This document shows, piece by piece, positions 1-6,451 of a stretch of 11,348 nucleotides of DNA. The position numbers were made by a program, and so were the translations under genes. The notes beneath the pieces were generated by a model, which was not told the origin of the DNA, made no database searches, and saw only the letters and a program-made list of their open reading frames with translations. How positions within the stretch are numbered: the first letter of the stretch is position 1; every line of letters begins with the position of its first letter. Source of the DNA: Chitinophaga pinensis (GTDB taxonomy: Bacteria > Bacteroidota > Bacteroidia > Chitinophagales > Chitinophagaceae); contig CAMBGO010000056.1 of NCBI GenBank assembly GCA_945866165.1, positions 1 to 11,348 of the forward strand. The letters are read 5' to 3'.

Positions 1-1
1 G

Positions 2-529
2 GTAGTCTATAATCTTAGGGCAGATAATATTTCATGGGACTTTCGAAAGAAGGAATGGAAGATGACAAGTGTAATTGAGCGAACCTTAGATGGCTTGAAT
101 GAAAAAGTAAATTACTACCCAGAGCTAAATAAAAAACTGTCATTTAAGCCAATTGACCTAAACCGGGATGCTTTTTTTCAAACCAGTATGAAAACGCCAG
201 ATTTGAGAGAACGAATTGAAAAGGAAAAATTACGTGGTTCTGAAACCGTTAAGGAATTAGAAATGGAATATGCACACCGCAGTGCAACGCCAGCTGCCGT
301 ATTGTTATTAACCTTAATCGGTGGCATCTTGGCTTGTCGCAAGATTAGGGGTGGTAGTGGACTGCATTTAGCAATTGGAATTGTAATTTGCGCAGTATTC
401 ATCCTAACAGATCGGTTTTCTACAATCTTCTCAACCAAGGGAGAATTAAATCCATATTTGGCAGCATGGATTCCCAATATGGTATTTGGAGTCTTAACAT
501 GGTACCTTTATAAAAAGGCACCCAAGTAA
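2..529 (+). CDS. LptF/LptG family permease, C-terminal part (5' end outside window)
   Basis: Inner-membrane permease of the LptF/LptG (YjgP/YjgQ) family, which with LptB extracts lipopolysaccharide from the inner membrane for transport to the outer membrane. The frame is open from base 2 through the first ATG at 62, and the 20 codons before that ATG (including WDFRKKEW) read like the periplasmic domain of this family. The gene is therefore 5'-truncated by the window edge and does not start at 62. The visible 175 residues give the end of the periplasmic region, then a family-typical stretch with an E..YAHRSATPAAV motif leading into a membrane helix (about residues 96-113). A short RGGSG loop follows, then two more helices (about 120-142 and 149-170) and a basic tail. 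This matches the last three helices of LptF/LptG. LptF and LptG cannot be told apart from the C-terminus alone. Stop is TAA at 527-529. Confidence 0.87.
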   Translation, partial: VVYNLRADNISWDFRKKEWKMTSVIERTLDGLNEKVNYYPELNKKLSFKPIDLNRDAFFQTSMKTPDLRERIEKEKLRGSETVKELEMEYAHRSATPAAVLLLTLIGGILACRKIRGGSGLHLAIGIVICAVFILTDRFSTIFSTKGELNPYLAAWIPNMVFGVLTWYLYKKAPK

Positions 530-532
530 TAA

Positions 533-540
533 TAATTTTG
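533..540 (+). promoter_or_regulatory. Candidate Bacteroidota -7 element upstream of citrate synthase
   Basis: TAATTTTG matches the Bacteroidota -7 consensus TAnnTTTG exactly and lies in the 86-base gap just after the permease stop codon. The best -33 match is an imperfect TTTA at 507-510, 22 bases upstream. Transcription would start near 547, giving citrate synthase a leader of about 70 nt. The element is short and the region AT-rich, so a chance match is possible. Confidence 0.4.
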
Positions 541-615
541 ATTTTTTTTAATAAGCTCAGTCTCTTTTTTTACCTTTACACATCATTTAAGTTTTATCGA
601 AACTATTTATAAGCC

Positions 616-1941
616 ATGATTTCACTAAAAGAAAAATTCAAGGAAAAGTCAGACCAGGTTGGTGCGGAAATTAAGCAGTTATTGAAAGAACATGGCTCCA
701 AAGTGATAGGGGAAGTAACCCTTTCACAGGTGTATCAGGGTATGCGCGGTATTACCGGTTTGGTAACAGAAACATCATTGTTAGACGCAAACGAAGGCAT
801 ACGCTTTCGTGGTTATTCTATACCCGAATTAAAAGAAAAACTACCCAAAGTAAAGGGAGGTGATGAACCACTTCCTGAGGCATTATTTTATCTCATGTTG
901 ATAGGTAAGTTGCCTACGGAGGACGAAGCCGAAAGTATCACTTCAACATTACAACGCCGGTCGCATGTTCCTAACTATGTATTTGACTCTATCGAGGGTT
1001 TGCCGGTCAGTTCTCATCCAATGACCCAATTTGTTATTGCTATCATGGCATTGCAAAATGGAAGCAATTTTGCTAAGGCTTATGGAAACGGGTTGAACAA
1101 GAAGGATTATTGGGATCCTACCTATGATGATGCTATGGACCTGATTGCAAGGTTGCCAAGAATTGCAGCTTATATCTATAGGCGTAAATATAAAGGTGGC
1201 GTGCATATAGAACCAAATGGCTTGCTCGATTGGGCTGGCAACTTTGCGCACATGATGGGTTATGGGGATGAAAGTTTCAAAGAATTGATGAGACTATATA
1301 TGACCATTCATGCTGATCATGAAGGTGGTAATGTTTCAGCTCATACAACGCACCTGGTTGGATCTGCTTTAAGTGATCCATTTTTAAGTTTTGCTGCTGG
1401 AATGAATGGTTTGGCAGGGCCATTGCATGGACTTGCAAACCAGGAGGTTATTAAGTGGATTTTTGAAATGAGGGAAAAACTAGGTGTTGACTTACCTTCA
1501 AAAGAGCAAATAGCAGAGTATGTAAAATCAACCTTGGCTGAAGGAAAGGTTGTGCCGGGATACGGGCATGCAGTATTGCGCAAAACAGATCCAAGGTTTA
1601 CTGCCCAGATGGAGTTTGGTAAAAAACATATGCCGGACGATCCTTTGGTTCAAACAGTTTGGCGTATTTATGAAACTGTACCAGAAATATTGAACGGCCT
1701 GGGCAAGGTAAAAAACCCCTGGCCAAATGTAGATGCTCATAGTGGAGCCCTATTAGTACATTATGGTATGGTGGAATATGAGTTCTATACAGTGCTATTT
1801 GGCGTTAGTCGTTCACTTGGTGTACTTGCAAGCCTTTGTTGGGATCGGGCCCTTGGTCTTCCATTAGAGCGTCCAAAATCTGTTACAACAGACCTTGTAA
1901 AACTTTGGCTTGAAGGGAAAGACAATATTTGGGGGGATTAG
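616..1941 (+). CDS. gltA: Citrate synthase (type I, eukaryote-like)
   Basis: Cytoplasmic enzyme condensing oxaloacetate and acetyl-CoA to citrate, the entry step of the TCA cycle. The 441-residue sequence closely follows the mitochondrial-type family rather than the hexameric enterobacterial form. The catalytic triad is visible: His271 in GPLHGLANQEV, His318 in PGYGHAVLRKTDPR and Asp373 in NVDAHSG, at nearly the same spacing as His274, His320 and Asp375 of the pig enzyme. Substrate-binding arginines are at 327, 399 and 419. The IHADHEGGNVSAHT block lies at 231-244. The ATG at 616 gives a normal N-terminus (MISLKEKFKEK). The gene is monocistronic as far as can be seen: the permease ends 86 bases upstream and the next genes are on the other strand. 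Its last 78 bases are overlapped in antisense by the response-regulator frame as it currently reads. The symbol gltA is used for function; the family is the eukaryote-like one. Confidence 0.97.
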   Translation: MISLKEKFKEKSDQVGAEIKQLLKEHGSKVIGEVTLSQVYQGMRGITGLVTETSLLDANEGIRFRGYSIPELKEKLPKVKGGDEPLPEALFYLMLIGKLPTEDEAESITSTLQRRSHVPNYVFDSIEGLPVSSHPMTQFVIAIMALQNGSNFAKAYGNGLNKKDYWDPTYDDAMDLIARLPRIAAYIYRRKYKGGVHIEPNGLLDWAGNFAHMMGYGDESFKELMRLYMTIHADHEGGNVSAHTTHLVGSALSDPFLSFAAGMNGLAGPLHGLANQEVIKWIFEMREKLGVDLPSKEQIAEYVKSTLAEGKVVPGYGHAVLRKTDPRFTAQMEFGKKHMPDDPLVQTVWRIYETVPEILNGLGKVKNPWPNVDAHSGALLVHYGMVEYEFYTVLFGVSRSLGVLASLCWDRALGLPLERPKSVTTDLVKLWLEGKDNIWGD

Positions 1942-2613
1942 GATTAGACTGGAAAGCTCTAAAAATATCAAAGATCGAGAATAGAATCGTTGATAAATTT
2001 TAATAAGGCTTATTGAGTTTTTCAATCCCAATTTTTTTAATATCCTCGCACGATGAGTTTCAACAGTTCTAGTTGATAGAAATAGTGTTGCAGCAATTTC
2101 TTTATTTGTTAATCCATTTTTTACCAATTTAATTATTTCAATTTCCCTTTCAGTAAGTTTGTCAAAATTATTCCTTTCGTCATCATTGACTATCATTTGT
2201 TTGGTGATGTTCAATTGAATTTCTTGACAGATGTATTTCTTGCCTTTCATCACTTCGGTGATGGCTAGGTACATTTCATTTTTTGATGAATTTTTCGTTA
2301 CATATGCCATCGCTCCGTTGCGGATCATGCGTTTTGCATACGATGGTTGGTTATGCATTGATACTCCTATGATTTTTATGTTAGGAGCATTTTTTAAAAT
2401 TTCTTTTGTGGCCTCGATACCCGATAGTGGTGTGATGTTCACATCCATGATAATAATATCTGGTTTTACTTCAGGAAGCTCATCCATGAGGGTTTGCGTG
2501 TTATCATACACCTTCACTACATTGAAGTTGTGTTCCAAATTAATAATCGTTGCCCAAGTTTCAGCTATCAGTAAATGATCGTCAGCAATAACTATTTTAA
2601 TTCTATCCGGCAT
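1864..2613 (-). CDS. NarL/LuxR-type response regulator (probably frameshifted at its 3' end)
   Basis: DNA-binding response regulator, partner of the kinase encoded 4 bases upstream. I chose the ATG at 2613 (MPDRIKIVIADDH), not an ATG at 2673 inside the kinase gene, because it starts the receiver domain normally and follows the kinase stop directly. Receiver domain: acidic pair Asp11/Asp12, phospho-acceptor Asp57 (IIIMDVN), Ser85 and Lys107. The LuxR-type helix-turn-helix spans about 152-200 (LTEREIEIIKLVKNGLTNKE, then TRTVETHRARILKKLGLKN). As read, the protein has 249 residues, about 35 more than usual, with a hydrophobic tail after LIKIYQRF that shows no family resemblance and runs 78 bases into the citrate synthase gene. 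Removing one A from the AAAA run (minus strand) at 1998-2001 gives the ending LIKFINDSILDL and a TGA at 1970-1968, hence 214 residues and no overlap. The function call is firm; the 3' end is doubtful. Confidence 0.9.
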   Translation of the reverse strand: MPDRIKIVIADDHLLIAETWATIINLEHNFNVVKVYDNTQTLMDELPEVKPDIIIMDVNITPLSGIEATKEILKNAPNIKIIGVSMHNQPSYAKRMIRNGAMAYVTKNSSKNEMYLAITEVMKGKKYICQEIQLNITKQMIVNDDERNNFDKLTEREIEIIKLVKNGLTNKEIAATLFLSTRTVETHRARILKKLGLKNSISLIKIYQRFYSRSLIFLELSSLILIPPNIVFPFKPKFYKVCCNRFWTL

Positions 2614-2617
2614 AAAC

Positions 2618-4054
2618 TTAATTGAATGGTAAGTTAAGTAAAACTTGAATACCTTTTTGAGGCTTGCAGTCAATTAAAAATTTACCACCATAATATTCTA
2701 CTCTTGATAAAATGCCTTTTAGACCGATACCTGTTTTCATTTTCTTAGCATCAAATCCAATACCATCATCATGGTATTTAAGGTTTAGTCCGTGAGTATC
2801 AAACAAAAGATCAATAGAGACTTTTTTTGCATTTGCATATTTAAAGGTATTGCTGCATAATTCTTGAATGATTCTATACATCATTATTTTTTGTTCGTGC
2901 TGTAATTTTTCCGGATCAGCACCTTTGTATATGTTGAGTTTAAAAGTAGGATTTATTAGTATGCTAAAACTTCCTATTAATTCAACGATGGAATCTTTTA
3001 ATCCAAGTTCTTTGATTGTTGGGGGTGCAAGGTTTCTGGACAGTCTTCTTGTTTCATCAAGTGTTTTTTGTATGGTACTTTCTGCTTTTTCAATATCACT
3101 ATGTTTTATGGTTTTTTTCTCTTTTAATAATTTCAAGTACAGACTAAGATAAACTAGCATTTGCCCAACCCCATCATGCAATTCGCGTCCAATTAATTCT
3201 CTTTGCTTTTCTTCGGCTAGTATCCTTGCCTCTATCAATTGCTTTTCTTTTTGAATACTCTCAAAAAGAAATTTTGAGTCCAAATTTCTTGTTTCAGTAA
3301 TATCCCAATGAATTCCTATTGATCCTTTGATCTTGTTTTTGTTATCGAGTACAGGGGCACCGCTGATAATCCAATTGCGGTGGTCTCCATTTTTCTTTTT
3401 TATTGTTATTTCGTAAAGACCTTCTTTGCCCTGTCGTCTTTTTTTTCTTTCTTGTTTATTGATTTTCTCTTGTACGATCTCATCTAATAATATTTCACTT
3501 GCCATTCTTCCAATTAATTCTTTGCTCGAATAGCCCGCCATTCGTTCAAACGCTTTGTTTACGTATAAAATTTTTTCGAAGTTATCAACCTCCATGATTC
3601 CTAGGTCCATATTGGATAGCAGGTTCCTGTATTTGTTCTCAAGTTCAATATTATTTGATTTTTCAATCGGAGTAGAATTGTTTTCTTTTGGCGGTACTTT
3701 TATTGTTGGTGCTACATGACAAAAAAAAGTAAGCTCACCTGTCTTTCCAGTTGAAAGAAATTTTCCTATCAGTTTTGTATTGTTCGCTTTCTTTAGTGCT
3801 AGGGTAATTTCTTTATCTTGATTTTTATTTAGCCAGTTATATTCAATTGAACGTTTCTTTTTAAGTTCATTAAAGCTAAATATTTCATTAAAGTTTTCTT
3901 TGTTGATTTTATATGATGAAAGTAGCTTTTTTAAGGACGGACCTTGGTTAATAATAGTTAATTTTTTATCCAAGGAAAATGAATATGGGAAGAGCTTGTT
4001 TTGAAAGTTCTTACTGATGTCAGAAGTTCTATTTTTTATTACCTTATCTGCCAT
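2618..4054 (-). CDS. Soluble PAS sensor histidine kinase (HisKA_3 type) with HNOBA-like N-terminal domain
   Basis: Sensor kinase that should autophosphorylate on His and pass phosphate to the response regulator encoded directly downstream (4-base gap, translational coupling likely). 478 residues with no membrane segment, so cytoplasmic. Order of parts: residues about 21-116 form a PAS-like domain resembling HNOBA, the domain associated with heme-NO-binding proteins (FPYSFSLDKKLTIINQGPSL, then KLIGKFLSTG). Residues 140-256 are a second, clear PAS domain with its C-terminal motif (IGIHWDITETRNL). Residues 258-290 are a linking helix. The HisKA_3 dimerisation helix follows, with phospho-acceptor His293 in ELHDGVGQ. 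The HATPase_c domain has an N-box at 398-405 (Asn402), DDGIGFD at 429-435 and GIGLKG at 442-447. The start ATG at 4054 has a purine-rich stretch (AAAAAAG) just upstream. The signal is unknown; no heme-pocket protein gene is seen nearby. Confidence 0.93.
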   Translation of the reverse strand: MADKVIKNRTSDISKNFQNKLFPYSFSLDKKLTIINQGPSLKKLLSSYKINKENFNEIFSFNELKKKRSIEYNWLNKNQDKEITLALKKANNTKLIGKFLSTGKTGELTFFCHVAPTIKVPPKENNSTPIEKSNNIELENKYRNLLSNMDLGIMEVDNFEKILYVNKAFERMAGYSSKELIGRMASEILLDEIVQEKINKQERKKRRQGKEGLYEITIKKKNGDHRNWIISGAPVLDNKNKIKGSIGIHWDITETRNLDSKFLFESIQKEKQLIEARILAEEKQRELIGRELHDGVGQMLVYLSLYLKLLKEKKTIKHSDIEKAESTIQKTLDETRRLSRNLAPPTIKELGLKDSIVELIGSFSILINPTFKLNIYKGADPEKLQHEQKIMMYRIIQELCSNTFKYANAKKVSIDLLFDTHGLNLKYHDDGIGFDAKKMKTGIGLKGILSRVEYYGGKFLIDCKPQKGIQVLLNLPFN

Positions 4055-4179
4055 CTTTTTTGATTAATTGATTTTCTTTGAATTTATGATTGCAAAATGA
4101 ATCAACAAGAAACCATATAAATTTCTTTACACACATTGAAAATACTATTTTTATTTTTTTTAGCGTTAATACAAAAAAG

Positions 4180-5415
4180 TTAGAGACCTCTTCGGGTGCA
4201 TTCAAGCTTTATTAACTTTATTTCCCTTCCAGTTTGTCCAGACAATGAGCTATTTTCTTGTGCCCTTCTCATTAGATAAGGAATCACTTCTTCTACTGGC
4301 CCAAATGGCAGGTATTTCGATGTATTGTAACCAGCATTTGCTAGATTGAAAGTCAAGTTATCACTCATTCCATATAATTGAGAAAAATGGAGGTGATGGT
4401 GTTTTGTAATTCCAGTTAGATCAAATATCATATTGGCTGCTTTCAAACTGCTTTCTTCATTGTGACTAGCAACAATAATTGATATGTGTTGAATTCTTTC
4501 GATGCAGTATGAAATTGCTTCATTGTAATCCCTGTCTGTTTCAATTTTATTAGGCTGAATAGGATTGTTGTATCCCAATTTTTTCGCACGCTTCGATTCT
4601 TTTTCCATATAAGCGCCTCTGACTAGTTTTACGCCGAGTAAATAATTTTTATTTACTGAATCTTCATAGCTCAACTTCAGGAAAGATAGCCTATCAATTC
4701 TATATAGTTGAATGGTATTAAATACTACAATAGTTGACTTATTATACTGCTCCATCATGCACTTGGTAACAAAATCGATGGGGTCTTGAATCCATGATTC
4801 TTCGGCGTCAATCATCACTCCGATATTAGATGCTGCAGCTTTCGTACAAATTCTATTTATCCGATGCATTAAGTTATTCCAGTCATATTTATCTTTTTCC
4901 GGAAGCATCTCAATCATAGTGGCAAAGTCACTAAAAATTGTTTTTGTTTCTTTATTTCCAATAGTTATGTTTAATCTTTCAAGCAATGAAAAAGATACCA
5001 GTCCTGTTATTTTTATGCTGATAAAGGGAATATTTTTACTCTTAGATGCATAATTTATTACCTTGATGAATTCATCTGTAGCCTCCTCGTATTTTTCATC
5101 GTTGTATTCTCCACCTTCTACTCCATAATCAAGAATCACCTGAACTTGGTGATGATCAAGTTTTTCACAAACTGAGGTGGTTTTTTGAAGTGTTTCACCG
5201 CCAACGAATTGTTTAAAAAGTGTTTTTTTAATCAGCTTTTTTATGGGCAACCCAATTTTAATCATCAATGGGAGAATCTTGGCTCCAAGCTTCACTAAGA
5301 AACCTACTTGCATTAGGGTAAAAAGCCATTTAGAAGCAATTAATTCTTTGTTGGTTTTATATGCAAATGCATTTTCTGTATTATCTAGGTTGAGGGATTC
5401 ATTCTTTTTTGGCAT
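4180..5415 (-). CDS. putA: Proline dehydrogenase (stand-alone PRODH)
   Basis: FAD-dependent oxidation of L-proline to 1-pyrroline-5-carboxylate, the first step of proline catabolism. Electrons normally go to the quinone pool, so membrane association is likely. The protein has only the PRODH barrel (411 residues) with no P5C dehydrogenase domain. Residues equivalent to the E. coli PutA active site can be read: Lys135 (ISIKITGL), Asp203 (MIDAEES), Tyr238 (TIQLYR), Tyr380 and the Arg383/Arg384 pair (YLMRRAQEN, matching Tyr552, Arg555 and Arg556). Family blocks LVRGAYME (264-271) and SQLYGMSD (345-352) are intact. I prefer the ATG at 5415 (MPKKNESLNLDNTENAF) over the in-frame ATG at 5445, because a TATATTTG promoter element at 5442-5435 would put the transcript start between them. 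The gene is 125 bases upstream of the sensor kinase on the same strand and divergent from the hybrid kinase. The symbol putA is by function; prodh or fadM-like names are also used for stand-alone forms. Confidence 0.93.
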   Translation of the reverse strand: MPKKNESLNLDNTENAFAYKTNKELIASKWLFTLMQVGFLVKLGAKILPLMIKIGLPIKKLIKKTLFKQFVGGETLQKTTSVCEKLDHHQVQVILDYGVEGGEYNDEKYEEATDEFIKVINYASKSKNIPFISIKITGLVSFSLLERLNITIGNKETKTIFSDFATMIEMLPEKDKYDWNNLMHRINRICTKAAASNIGVMIDAEESWIQDPIDFVTKCMMEQYNKSTIVVFNTIQLYRIDRLSFLKLSYEDSVNKNYLLGVKLVRGAYMEKESKRAKKLGYNNPIQPNKIETDRDYNEAISYCIERIQHISIIVASHNEESSLKAANMIFDLTGITKHHHLHFSQLYGMSDNLTFNLANAGYNTSKYLPFGPVEEVIPYLMRRAQENSSLSGQTGREIKLIKLECTRRGL

Positions 5416-5434
5416 CAATTTCACTTTATCGTTG

Positions 5435-5442
5435 CAAATATA
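5435..5442 (-). promoter_or_regulatory. Candidate Bacteroidota -7 element for proline dehydrogenase
   Basis: On the minus strand, TATATTTG matches TAnnTTTG exactly. A TTG that could serve as the -33 element is at 5470-5468, with a spacer of 25 that is longer than the usual 19-21. Transcription would start near 5428, about 13 bases before the ATG at 5415. This supports 5415 over 5445 as the translation start. Confidence 0.45.
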
Positions 5443-5530
5443 CATTGAAATGTCCTCTGAGGGATTTCAACCTTTTTTGTTCTAAATTTTTTTTAATTCT
5501 AATCTTGTTCAATTTTATGCTATTTAAGAT

Positions 5531-5538
5531 TATGTTTG
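5531..5538 (+). promoter_or_regulatory. Candidate Bacteroidota -7 element for the hybrid kinase
   Basis: TATGTTTG matches TAnnTTTG exactly, in the divergent gap 5416-5662. A TTG at 5505-5507 may be the -33 element (spacer 23, somewhat long). Transcription would start near 5545, leaving about 118 nt before the kinase ATG. No other clear motif or hairpin was seen in this gap. Confidence 0.35.
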
Positions 5539-5662
5539 TTAAACAAGATAAATCGATTTTAATACAATTCTGAGTCATTTTACTACTGAAAGTATTTATA
5601 CGCATAAATCAATTTACTCCTGTCGTTTATTTTTATACAAACTAAAACACCAAACCAAGACT

Positions 5663-6382
5663 ATGCTAACCTCTGAAAAACTATTAAATGCAATTAATCA
5701 TTCTATTGATGGTATAGCCATTATTGATAATGATGGATGTTTTCAATATGTAAATAACTCACACTGTTCTTTATTTGGCTATGATTCTAGTAATGAACTC
5801 TTAGGTAAACATTGGTCAATTAGCTTCAATAATTTAAATATTGAGCACATGAACAATGATATATTTCCGATAGTCAATACTAATGGTCATTGGTCTGGTG
5901 ATCTTATCGGACAGAAAAAAAATGGGACTCAAGTTGTTCAAAGCGTTACAATCACAAAAATAAGTGACGAAGGAATTTTATGCGTATGTCGTGATGAGAC
6001 GAAAGATATAAATTTAGGACGGCTAGAGTATCTGAGTACAAACCTAGGTAAGGGTATTATTGTTGAAGATGAATTCCAAAATATTGTACTTGCCAATAGG
6101 CAGTTTTCTAATTTATTTCAAGTTACAATTGAAGTTGAAGAAATAATTGGATCAAACTTTTTTGATTTGGTTAAAAAGATAAATCCAATCATCAAAAACA
6201 ACGATAATATCCATACAAAGATTATCGAAATCGCTAAACGAAGAGAGCCATTGTATGAAGAAAGGATTTACTTGAATAATAATCGAATTTTGGAAATGGA
6301 TTATTTCCCTGTTTATTTTCATAATAAGTTCAAAGGGCAACTTTGGACCTACACCGACATAACTGAAACCGTTCAACTATAA
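5663..6382 (+). CDS. Tandem PAS protein: N-terminal half of the split hybrid kinase
   Basis: Sensory part of the hybrid kinase, ended early by the TAA at 6380-6382. It has 239 residues and no membrane segment. The first PAS domain covers about residues 4-116 (SIDGIAIIDNDGCFQYVNN, ending CVCRDETKDI). The second covers about 122-236 (LGKGIIVEDEFQNIVLANRQ, ending WTYTDITETVQL). The ending DITE is the usual PAS C-terminal signature that leads straight into a signalling helix, which is missing here because of the stop. No cofactor ligand can be assigned with confidence. The ATG at 5663 begins a normal PAS-leading helix (MLTSEKLLNAINHSIDG). Alone, this product could only sense and dimerise; it has no kinase function. 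Confidence 0.8.
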   Translation: MLTSEKLLNAINHSIDGIAIIDNDGCFQYVNNSHCSLFGYDSSNELLGKHWSISFNNLNIEHMNNDIFPIVNTNGHWSGDLIGQKKNGTQVVQSVTITKISDEGILCVCRDETKDINLGRLEYLSTNLGKGIIVEDEFQNIVLANRQFSNLFQVTIEVEEIIGSNFFDLVKKINPIIKNNDNIHTKIIEIAKRREPLYEERIYLNNNRILEMDYFPVYFHNKFKGQLWTYTDITETVQL

Positions 6383-6451
6383 CAAAACCTGATTGATGCA
6401 AAGAATAGGGCTGTCAGCTCTGAAAAAGCCAAAACTGCATTTCTTTCTTAT

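Noticed and set aside
178..477. 99-residue minus-strand frame opposite the permease
   Set aside because: It is a shadow of the recognised LptF/LptG family coding sequence.
62..529. The permease fragment as a complete small membrane protein starting at the ATG at 62
   Set aside because: The frame is open upstream to the window edge and those 20 codons fit the family, so it is a truncated long gene.
2231..2578. 115-residue open frame on the plus strand inside the response-regulator gene
   Set aside because: It is antisense to a receiver domain with all its motifs, and its product is a low-complexity hydrophobic stretch typical of antisense frames.
6380..6382. TAA reassigned as a sense codon
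   Set aside because: TAA ends several clear genes in this window (permease, sensor kinase, proline dehydrogenase, hisG), so it is a normal stop here.
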